From assembly GCA_904066235.2 (NCBI GenBank), contig CAJFCV020000002.1:1674001-1738000 (forward strand): 64,000 nucleotides of DNA, in the 5' to 3' direction. The position numbers and the translations under genes were made by a program. Below, piece after piece: positions 26,488-36,467 of the stretch (within the stretch, counting starts at the first letter, position 1; each line of letters opens with the position of its first letter). The notes beneath the pieces were generated by a model. It searched no databases. It had not been told where the DNA came from and worked only from the letters and a program-made list of their open reading frames with translations. This DNA comes from Bursaphelenchus xylophilus. Lineage: Eukaryota; Nematoda; Chromadorea; Rhabditida; Aphelenchoididae.

Positions 26488-27407
26488 TCAATTTTGTTAG
26501 TTCTATTTTTCAGAAATCCAAGATTTTTTCCAGAATTTTCTCTTCCTTTTCAGCTACACATCACGTTTTTTCATCAAATAGATTTGGATTACACCACGTC
26601 ACATCAACTTGATTTTTTTCGACCACTTCTAAACTCCTTGACCTTCTCCTTTTCCGGCTGACTCTTAATCTTTTGTTGTCTTTCGAACCTTTGAAAAACA
26701 TTTACCATCAAAAATGGGAGATCCTTCTCCGACGCTCAGAAGTTCGCCAAATTGGTTGAATCACTTCCCCCGCGTTTTTGCGTATAAATGTTCATTCTGT
26801 GCTGTACATTGAAGATCAATAACACAAAATACGGTCACAATGGGTGGGTTAAACTGGTTTTACTTTTGGGATTTTGATGGATTATGGCAATGATTGGGGG
26901 AGCTTTGATCACAGTGTAACTTATGTTAGGGTAATGTGTGGCCTTACTGAAAAGGGTAGCTTGGGTCGGGCACCTAAATAGGTCGGGCCTATTTTTGTAT
27001 GACTATACCAAGGGCGTACCTAAAGGGAGGGGGGATAGAGGTATCCCCAGACCGGGGTCATAGTAAAAAAGTGGTGATGGGGGACCAATGTAAAATTTTA
27101 TACATAGTAACCCCCCTTTGATAAGTTCTTTTTGCTTATAATTTTTGCGCTTTATCGATACAGCCGAATTACAGAGGCATACAACAGTCTATGTCGGCGA
27201 GAAAATAATACATAAAATTCGGAGAGCGGCCAGAGAAAGGTTCGTTTTGTCCTATGTCCTCCCAATTTTTTTATTCAGGTGTTTGTGACGGCGTCAAACT
27301 TGTGCCGTTTTGCAAGAAATTTAGCAAAGCGTATAGCTTTCTTAATACCAATTCTTAAAAGCAATTATTGCGATTTTCCACAATCTCAATAACCGGCGTT
27401 GACTCTA
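26488..27407. other. Non-coding stretch
   Basis: No gene is supported. A TATA-like CGTATAAATG at about 26783 precedes an ATG at about 26840 that is directly followed by a GTGGGT donor-like site. No downstream exon could be joined to it. Confidence 0.4.
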
Positions 27408-27560
27408 ACCAGCCTGTCGGGAAAATAACGTGTATTTGTGGGAGCAAAACGTCTCGTCTTGTCGCTATCTCCAGCCATGGCTGGACATAGTTCATCCAAA
27501 ATTTGGATGAAGAACTTTTAAAGACGCGACAAATCCACATTATTTTACCGACAAATTGGT
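27408..27560. mobile_element. MITE, family D, diverged
   Basis: The ends read ACCAGCCTGTCGGGAAAAT and TTTTACCGACAAATTGGT. They are imperfect inverted copies with the family D core. The element is about 153 bp and has no coding capacity. Confidence 0.6.
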
Positions 27561-29602
27561 AACTTTGAAAGTCGCCATTTTCAAGATATTGCTTTCGTAT
27601 TTTATTAACCTCTCCTTTTTTCACTTTCATGCCCCAGCATGAAAGCAAATCCCATATCCTCGTCCCGGACGCAGATTAAAATTGGAAGCGAGATGGATTT
27701 CCGTTCGCCGCAATTGCCTTTGTGTTTGAGGTGAACTGGGTCAGATGCATTTCATAGTTTATCCCAGCGCTGAGTTTAAAAGCTTCAGCCGTTATTCCAG
27801 TAATTACCCCGCAATAGATTTTTAATTTCGCTTTTTAGGAGCCGATTAAATTTGGAAATGGATGCTTGAGCCTTAATTTTCGATTATGAAGGAGTTTTGA
27901 CAGTGTGAAACTTTTCTCTTCGAACGCTAATGAAAGCTCTCTTTGTGTGTTGGAAATCTGAACTGAGTTTTGTAGGGTAATTACTGCTGTTATCATAAAA
28001 GGTGGGCTATTACGAACGAAACGGGTGACATTTTTCTCTGAATTTCTCCGCGGAGACTCCGCCGATTTTCCTGAAATTTCGATTCTTCTGGAGCTGAGGC
28101 CCGGCATTTTCAACCGATTGGATTTCAAAAAATACATATTTTGAATTGACCTTTCTATATCTTCCCAAAGTTTCGAAGAATTATATTTTCGAGATGAAAC
28201 CGCTAGAAATTAGAAAAGATCGACGTTATTGAAGCCTCAACAAGCGTAACTGAACATCAGTTATTGCTATTCTGCGCTCTTAAAAATTTATTGTCACCGA
28301 GAGCCAAGCGTTACATGCTGTTGGAAATCCCTTGAAAAGTTGTTGTCAAAATATCCGATAACCCAGTAACGATCAGGTCGAGACCTCAAGGGTCAAGTGA
28401 TTTATTCAATGGTAATGAGGCCTTTTATAGGAAAGCCCCACGCACGTCAATCCAGCGAATTTCCTGAACCGTTTCGAACTTCGTATTGTTTTCATTGATT
28501 TAAAAGAGAGACAAAATGTCGCGAAATTATCGGCACTTTTTCTCGCCCGAAATAATTGCTTTTTCTCGAAAAGGAAGAAGAAAGATAAGAAAATGATTTT
28601 TATCGGATAGTGACATTTCGTTTTGAACGAATCACCAAAAAGAGGCGGGAAATTTGTTCTTCTATTTTTGGATTGACGTGCCACGTGTAAAAGTGCTATC
28701 AAATTTGAATAAAATGAAGGCAGTTTCTCGTGAGAAAATCCTCAAAGCTACTGCAGGTCTTCCCCCCTCACAACCGTACTGATAGCTCAGTCGTTCGAGA
28801 GCTTATTAACGATTAATTTGTCCCATACGTAATCACAATATATTTTTTTAAAATGGTTAAAACCCATTTTTTAAAGCGCAAAATGGTACGTATTACCACT
28901 AGATACGTTTATCGGCCATTCAGCAGAAGCTCTTGCCAACAAAATTATTTTCTTTATGTACATCTTCATGTTCCCCTCTGTGACCCGTTCCGAGCATTCT
29001 CTAAAGTTATAAAATTCCCATTTCTGCAGCCAATTACACTGTGGAATGGCTAGGTTAATTATTTTCGTCACATTAACGATCTGTTTTTCCAGTGTAAAAC
29101 TGTCGGGTCGAGAAAGCCCTTATGATTTTGGAGACTGTTTCTTCTCCCATTCTGTTCGATCAGTCTTCGCTTGAGCTCTCTCCATTTGGGGTTACAATGG
29201 CAGACGGGTTTGTTTTGAAAGTTTTTTTTGCGAGACTCTAATGCCGTATTTTGTAATTTCGGTGCTGTAAATTAATGGGGACTCCGGTTTACAGCGGGGC
29301 TGGTCAAGAGTGTTATAAAGAGAGGACGGTAAAAACGGTGGGGGTAAATGGGGCGAGGTGCTTGTCATATGTCTGGCTTGTGCCGTCAGTCTGATGCAAT
29401 AAAGGTTAATTTTTAATAATCTTATGGTGGGATTTTGAATTTTCTAGCTGTGAGCGCCGTAGTTTCTCGAAAGATGCAAATCCCAAGCTTTCGTTGAATC
29501 TCAAAATAAGTGTTTTTCAAACGCTGGTTTTAAAATTCTCTCCGCTGCTGGTCATCAACTAGCAAAGATTTTGGCAAAGTTATTGATGGGGCAGCCGATA
29601 CT
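27561..29602. other. Non-coding stretch
   Basis: No gene and no clear repeat was recognised. The sequence is AT-rich, with short open frames on both strands and no paired splice signals that join them. Confidence 0.4.
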
Positions 29603-29791
29603 AGTCAATTTTCAATGTCGCTGAAGTGGTCTCGGCCACATTCACCGTGCAAAAACAGTCAATGTTCAAGCAACATCCAAAAAAATCCTAATGCACGGTG
29701 CAAAAAGCCATAAATTTCATAAGGCAACGTGAACTTTTGTTTTTTACAGTGGATTTTCTAAATATAACTCCAGCGACTTTAAGAAGGGACT
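29603..29791. mobile_element. Family F-like element
   Basis: The segment begins CTAGTCAATTTTCAATGTCG after TA and ends 'cgactttaagaagggactag'. It contains GCACGGTGC and related palindromes and an 'aacttttgttttttac' phrase shared with other family F copies. The termini are imperfect, so boundaries are approximate. Confidence 0.5.
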
Positions 29792-30137
29792 AGCATACTT
29801 TACGGACTTTTTGGGAAGTTTATCAGTCCTTACTGAATGTTATGAGCAGTTTTCGCGCTATGGGATTATTTGGGTAATCTGATGTGCCGCTGCATCAATT
29901 TTCTAGCTTTTGCTGCAACGAATTCTCATTATTTTCCCGGCAGACTGAAAATGGGGCAACGGAGGTTTGATTTACAAACTAATTTTTTGGACCGTGTCTT
30001 CAAGCTTCGTTATGGAAGGTTGTGTTGCTTGAGACGTTTCCGGAGAGCCTGTGTATGTCTAGGAGAACCGCCGAATAATAACAACAGGAATTGGCAGCTG
30101 TGTAGCACATCCGCTATGCGTTTCCCCCTTGTAAATA

Positions 30138-30327
30138 CTAGTCCGTTCGCAAAGTCGCTAGAGTGATTTTTGCAACATGCACTGTGCGAAAACAAAAGTT
30201 TTCTTTGCATTTTGCAATTTTTGGCTTTTTGCACCGTGCAATCATGCTTTTTTTGGGCTGTCGACCTGACTTTTTCTGCACAGTGCAAACGCCAAGAATC
30301 AGTCCAGCGACTGTGCTAGTGGACTAG
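30138..30327. mobile_element. MITE, family F
   Basis: This 190-bp element starts CTAGTCCGTTCGCAAAGTCG and ends 'gcgactgtgctagtggactag', an imperfect inverted copy. TA flanks both ends. The interior has GCACTGTGC, GCACCGTGC and GCACAGTGC palindromes. The next 17 bp (30330-30346, TTCTCCCGACAGACTGA) form a family D terminus followed by TA, so this copy may sit inside a family D element. Confidence 0.65.
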
Positions 30328-30346
30328 TATTCTCCCGACAGACTGA

Positions 30347-33267
30347 TAATGTAACAAGATAGGCTTGATTAGCAAGCTATAAATATTTTTCGCAACTATG
30401 TAGTGCCTCCGCTAAGCCCTTCCCTATTATATTCATTAACTTCATTGCGTTTTGATCTGTAATTTTTTATGAAAGAAGCCATCTTCTTAATGCTTCTTGC
30501 TAACCATTTTCTCAAGATCAAAAGAACACAAGCCCTACGCCTAACGGTTTCAAGCATTCAATCTTTCTTATGACTTGTGTTGATCTTTAATTTCAATCTC
30601 CAACCCACTAATTCTTTCCCTCAACTTCCTCATTCCCCCTCACCGAACCTCATTACTGTCAAAAACACAAATTGTATTTTCTGACCATTGAAGGACACCA
30701 AAGTTTTGTCGATTAAAAACACTCCATGAAAGGAGTTCCCGACTGCCTGACCAAAGGCGTTGAATCGTCGGCTCCTCAACCCTCAAGGTCAACAGTCTAC
30801 TTATTCTGCATTCGGCGTGAGTAATTGTTTGAACGTTTTCTTTACGAGCGTTCCTTAAATGGCAGCCATTTTGTGGAGCTCCAGCCAATCGACCGAGGTT
30901 TCTGCGGCGAGACGTAGGAAGGTCGAAAGATTGGAAAGTTTCAAGTTTTTTTTGATGGAAGTGGTATAGTTCAAGTAGTTAAGAAACAAAAAATATTGGA
31001 CTTGGATTGGTCGAAAAGGCAGAGGATTTGCGAAGGATTGTCGTTGACAGGGAAGTGCCCCAAGTGCGACGTTCAGATTTTGATAAAACTTGATACAAAT
31101 TAGTAATATTTTTCTCTAAAATTTATGCGAGAATCCCAGCTCGCGCTTTGCAGAAACAACCAAGATTTTTAGATCAAAAGTAGGCAAAAATTTGGCACGA
31201 AAAGTTTCATGCCTATTTCAGTTATGGAGTGTTTTTTTCTTTGACCGTTCTCCACATTTAGTGTACTCTCTCGGCTGGATTTTTATTATTTTCTAAGGTA
31301 AGTTCGCCAAGCTTTTTCAAAACTTGGTCATCCTGATTTCCCTTCTGTATATCGTCAAAGAGCTCCTTTGCATTGAAGGCACTGCCATTCTTTCCTTCCT
31401 TCTCTAAATAGACCATTTATCCAGTCAATTGATCCCATTATACTGCTCTTCCCCCGCTAGCCGATATAATGTAGATCATGTTTATGTTGAATGGCGGTCA
31501 ACAAGATCTCCGCCCCTCCAGTTTCCCACTCCTTAAAGATGTTTGCGCAAATATACAGAATAGCCGCAAGAACAGATGATATGCGGGTTGGCTACGGTCT
31601 TTTGTATCATTGCACAATGGATCATATATATAATCCTGATCATTTTTATACAATTCTTGAGGGGCTCCCAATTATTGTTTAGAGGCGGATGAAAGAAGCG
31701 GAGTATTAAAAATGACACGGTCGCGCACTTATTAAACAGCAGAGAACGGATGAAGGAAGCGGTCCGGCTTGTGTTTGTGGTCCGTTCTGTTGGGGGCTTT
31801 AGTGGGGAAATGGGTCGGATTTGTTGGGGTTGTACACGTCATTTGTGGCCTTGGGACAAAAATTGTTTTTGGGCAGGGAGTTGAAGGAAATTCAAGCTTA
31901 GATTTTGATTAAATTTGGCGCAGATTTAGATCAATTTTGCCTAGAGGATATACGATATTCCTAGCTTTACAGAAACTACAAATTTTACAGTCCTAGAAAA
32001 GTTGATTCGCCATTTTTTTTGTGACTTTATCCATGAAAAATTACAGCCCTTTTTCTACTGGATACTGCAGCGTTTCTATATAGAAAAATCGCTTTTTTGC
32101 CCAAAATTGGCAGTGATATGGCCAATACATGTTTTCCTTCTGACCGCCCTCCACATTTTGTGCTCTCGTCAATGAATATCGATAACGGTCTCAGGTCCTC
32201 CTGCATAGCGCGAGCAGTTTGATCTAAAGAAACTGAACGCGCCGCGCTTAACATTTTCCTTCTTACAACGTAGCCAAGTTCACGATGATTTCCAAAACCT
32301 TTCGATTAGATAATTGACCATTCAATTCCTGATCAAAACAAGTTTTCTTTGAGCCCAAAACCAACGATTAGGTCTGTTCCAGACCCCTTCGAAACAGCCA
32401 TCAATTACGTTGAGGTCAATTTGAGGCCGCTTGAACTTTAATCAACTTGTTGATGTCTTTCTATTATGTCTTACAAGGTACATGTTCAGTTGGGGATAAA
32501 CAAGATACCGTAGTCTGTTGTCATCGTTGTAGAAACCCGCTGCTGAGTTTGTAGGATAATTTCCATGACCTTAGAGGTTTGTTCCAGTTTTCTTTTGTTG
32601 CATGTAGGGTGTTCAGTTTAACTTCAGCTTAATCCCACCGTAATAAAGTATGACCAATCGCAATTTCTCAACAAGCCCCCAAGATTCGCTGACATTTTTA
32701 TTACTCATCTTATCAGCAGGATGTTCGGAAACACCCGCGCGAAACGTATCGATTTTTCGCGAATTCATCTTTCTTCATCTGTTAACGCATCTGTTTTTGC
32801 AGCTGATGAACACTATAAAAACGCTTGCGGTTTAAACTGACCTTGACAGAGTAAAAGGTGGACGGTAATGTGGCAGCAAGCGAGAGAGTCTTGTATCTTG
32901 AAGTTGGAGGTTTGTGATGTGCTCCAAAGGTTTGTTCAAAGGTGTTAAAAGAGGGCAACACCCGACGGTAGGTATAAATTGGGTTGAGAATTTGAGGTTG
33001 TCAGGGAGGTTGAAGTGGATGAAGATTGAGGTTTTAGAAGTGTTTAAAATAGACTTATGAACGATGCAGTTTAGTTGCGAGGATTTCATTTTTATAACAA
33101 AGCTTGCTTTATATCTGGAGCAGCATTTTAAAAGGTATACTTGCCTTTTTAGGTTGTGCTTCAAGGGTTCCTTTGGGACGAAAGTCGCCAGAAAGTATTG
33201 ATTTTTTTGGAGTTCAATTGCCAGTAAAAACTAGGCTTACCAAAGTGAGACACGTGGCACGTGTATA
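30347..33267. other. Non-coding stretch with family H pieces
   Basis: No gene is supported. A family H left end with its first part lies at 31048-31290, starting CAGGGAAGTGCCCCAAGTGC. A more diverged piece lies at about 31880-32260. The rest shows only short open frames. Confidence 0.4.
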
Positions 33268-33422
33268 TCAGTCTGTCGGGAAAATAATGAACACTCTGTC
33301 GCATTGAAAATCGCTTCCTCGCCGAAGAAATGAATTGTCTCGCGGAAAAATAAATTTGCTTTTCACCTCAGCGACGCAAACGGCCCAGCGATATTGTGCT
33401 CATTATTTCCCCGACAGACTGA
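33268..33422. mobile_element. MITE, family D
   Basis: This 155-bp element starts TCAGTCTGTCGGGAAAATAA and ends 'tccccgacagactga', with TA on both sides. The interior arms are imperfect inverted copies. It lies 5 bp before a family G element and starts a second cluster of adjacent insertions. Confidence 0.8.
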
Positions 33423-33427
33423 TACTA

Positions 33428-33675
33428 CAGTGGCGGACCAGATCCATTGGCAAAAAAATGTACTGTTTTGGATCCGGGAAGTATCAAAAATGCAGCAAAA
33501 CACCTCCAAGTGAAAAAACTCCAATTTCAAAAACGCACCCGCTCTTATTGTGAGGGGAAAGGCGCACATTCAAAAAGGAGTTTTTTTATTGTAGTGGGAG
33601 GTATTTTGCCACATTTTTGAAACTTCCCCGATGCAAAATTATCCGCTTTTTGCCAACGGATCAGGTCTCTTGCTG
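33428..33675. mobile_element. MITE, family G
   Basis: This 248-bp foldback element starts CAGTGGCGGACCAGATCC and ends 'ggatcaggtctcttgctg', with TA on both sides. The two halves are inverted copies along most of their length ('gggaagtatcaaaaatg' against 'catttttgaaacttcccc'). Similar elements are at 39250, 48172, 52060 and 63716. It has no coding capacity. Confidence 0.8.
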
Positions 33676-33737
33676 TAAGCTTTCGGAAAGCCGCCGCTTT
33701 TAGTCCAGGGACTTTCCGGAAGGACTAGTAACACCTA

Positions 33738-35278
33738 CAGTAGCTGCCAAAAAACTGTCAATTTTTTTGTTTTTTGTGTAACTCTGCTCAACGTGGACGG
33801 ATTTCAACGAAACAAATACCATTCTGTAGAGAGTTACTGCTGTTATCTAATGGTGTAGCTGATGGAGCGATTTTACATCTTAGTGTGTAACAACTGTCGA
33901 TGTAAAATTTTTGGAAGGACAAAAAACTGTCAATTTTTCCAAAAAAATTTTACCGCTTGCATACGTCGCGGCAAATCATGGGCTTATACATTCCGATTTT
34001 TAAATAAAGTCCCACTGTACATAATTAACCATCAAAGGGAGCCAAGAAAGTTAATTTAGTAGACCTTTTGGTGGTCCCAAGTTCGATACCCCAAAACATG
34101 ACGTTTAAGAAAAAATCGATTTTTTTCTTTGACTTAGCATTAACGCAACGCTTTGCAGTATAAGCTAGACAACCTACAATTAAAATAGAACAATGATTGG
34201 GAGCCTAAATGTAAGTCTACGGACTCCACTTGACATTCAAGTTTTTCTGGCAGTAGATGTACCGTGTAACTTCAGCCCGGGTGCTTCCGCAGACACCTCT
34301 AATCGTAGTTCCAAAGCGACAGAAGGCACCCATGTTAACAGTGAACAGTTTAGAACCGCTACCGCGCCAGGCCCGTACTTTGCGCGTAAAATAACAAGCT
34401 CCTAAATGGAATTTTTGAAGAAAATTTGTTATCTCGATTTTCACTCTCCATAGGATGGAAATAACCCAGCGTAAGGACAAGCAAGATGTTGTCCCATACA
34501 TTTACAGCCATTCCTGACATTTCTAACGTAATTTCACTCCCTCTAACGTGTTTCTAAAGTCTTAAGCTGACTTGCAAGTTTCCACAAAAAATTTTTTTTG
34601 TTAATGACATCATAACCCTCCGTAATTCTTATGTGACTTGCATCGCCGTCCTACAAATGCCCATAAAATGCTTCTAGAACATCTGTGATCATGTATTGAT
34701 AAAGCATTAGCAAGTTGTTACAAAGGCGGGGGCAACAAGGCCAAGTCTCTACAGAAACTCGATTACCGGAGAAACTTGAATGTCAAGTGGGGTCCGTAGA
34801 CTTACATTTAGGCTCCCAATCATTGTTCTATTTTAATTGTAGGTTGTCTAGCTTCTACTGCAAAGCGTTGCGTTAATGCTAAGTCAAAGAAAAAAATCGA
34901 TTTTTTCTTAAGCGTCATGTTTTGGGGTATCGAACTTGGGACCACCAAAAGGTCTACTAAATTAACTTTGTTGGCTCCCTTTGATGGTTAATTATGTACA
35001 GTGGGACTTTATTTAAAAATCGGAATGTATAAGCCCATGATTTGCCGCGACGTATGCAAGCGGTAAAATTTTTTTGGAAAAATTGACAGTTTTTTGTCCT
35101 TCCAAAAATTTTACATCGACAGTTGTTACACACTAAGATGTAAAATCGCTCCATCAGCTACACCATTAGATAACAGCAGTAACTCTCTACAGAATGGTAT
35201 TTGTTTCGTTGAAATCCGTCCACGTTGAGCAGAGTTACACAAAAAACAAAAAAATTGACAGTTTTTTGGCAGCTACTG
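33738..35278. mobile_element. Tc1/mariner-like element with ~510-bp inverted arms, non-autonomous
   Basis: The element is 1,541 bp and starts CAGTAGCTGCCAAAAAACTG. It ends with the inverted counterpart, and a TA lies on each side (33736-33737 and 35279-35280). The left arm (33738 to about 34245) and right arm (about 34772-35278) are nearly identical inverted copies; I noticed only rare single-base differences. The TA target and CAGT-type terminus fit the Tc1/mariner superfamily, as in nematode elements with unusually long inverted repeats. The central 525 bp has no recognisable transposase, so it probably depends on an enzyme supplied elsewhere. The close arm identity suggests a young insertion or ongoing arm-to-arm correction. 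Confidence 0.85.
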
Positions 35279-35827
35279 TATGGAAATCTTAACCATCCAA
35301 TTGATGCGCTATCAGTAAGCCGTCGTATCTTGTTGCCATATTTTTACGACACTTCGTGAATAATCGTCTTCTTGATCCCCTGCTCGTTGATGATTCACTA
35401 GAATCTCCCGTCCCCAGAATAAACCCGTCGCTGCGTATCTCCCCTGCAGCTATACAAACAATTACCGACTTTTACGCGCGCTTCCTTCCTCTATGACATC
35501 GCCTCTGTAATGCGGCGGCGGCTAAGCTGCGCGGAGATCAGCGATTTACGTTTTTTATCCCCCCATTCGGACCTTGGGAAATCATCCGATATTTTCGCAA
35601 AGCCTTTACGCTTAGCTGGATTTGTCGGGATATGCGCCCGATTTTCCAAACATCCCGCTGAAGCGAGACCCACGGGGCTTTCGATTGTCAGCGGCTTCTC
35701 CCATTCCTTTTTTTGATTGTTGTACGCTGTTTGTGTCGGCTTTGTGACGGTGTTTGCGGCGAGTGTATATAGCTGTAAATACGTGCACAGGGCAAATATA
35801 TTTTTGAAATGCACGAAAATTTTGTAT
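35279..35827. other. Non-coding stretch with moderate GC island
   Basis: No gene is supported. From about 35480 to 35720 the DNA is richer in G and C, with open frames on both strands and no joined exons. Confidence 0.4.
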
Positions 35828-36467
35828 GCACTGTGCAGTGAGAAATTTCATGCACTGTGCGTTGAAATTTTTCTGTTGCCCTTTGCGGTCAAAATTTATG
35901 AATGCACGGTGCGGCCGGAATTGCTGTCCGCACTGTGCGATCAACATTGTAGACTGCACTGTGCGTTGCAATTTTTCTTCGGCACCGTGCGATTAAAATT
36001 TAGAAATGAATTTTCCTATTGCACTGTGCGATCAACATTGTAGACTGCACCGTGCAGTCAACAATTTTGTCTGCACTGTACAGTGGGAGTTTTTATGCAC
36101 AGAGCGCTGCAATTTTTCTTTTGCACGGTGCGGTCAAAATTTCTGAATGCACGGTGCGGCCGGAGTTGCTGTCCGCACTGTGCGATCAACATTGTCCACT
36201 GCACCGTGCAGTGAAATTTTTGTCGGCACTGTGCAGTGACAGCTTTTTACCGCACTGTGCGTTAAATTTTTTTCTATTGCACGGTGCGGTCAAAATTTCT
36301 GAATGCACAGTGCGGCCGAAGTTGCGGTCCGCACTGTGCGATCAACATTTTCCACTGCACCGTGCAGCCAAATTTTTTTGGCACTGTGCAGCGAGGGCTT
36401 TTACCGCACCGTGCGTAAAATTTTTTCTATTACACAGTGCAGTCGAAAAATCTCACTGCACTGTGCG
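35828..36467. repeat. Array of GCACNGTGC palindromes at ~26-bp period
   Basis: I count 21 exact GCACNGTGC sites in 640 bp, with three or four degenerate ones filling gaps. Start positions step mostly by 24-27 bp, for example 36123, 36149, 36175, 36201, 36226, 36252, 36279, 36305, 36331 and 36357. Spacers are AT-rich ('aaatttt' or 'aatttttct'). A higher-order unit of about 154-156 bp is visible, since 'gcgatcaacatt' follows sites at 36021, 36175 and 36331. It is a satellite-like array. The same palindrome is scattered in families A, B, C, E and F. Function is unknown; 26 bp is close to two and a half helical turns. Confidence 0.85.

Noticed and set aside
26783..26860. TATA-like box followed by ATGG and a GTGGGT donor, like a tiny first exon
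   Set aside because: No downstream exon could be joined in phase.
33862..35154. Two nearly identical 65-residue open frames on opposite strands
   Set aside because: They are the two arms of the long inverted-repeat element, not a gene pair.
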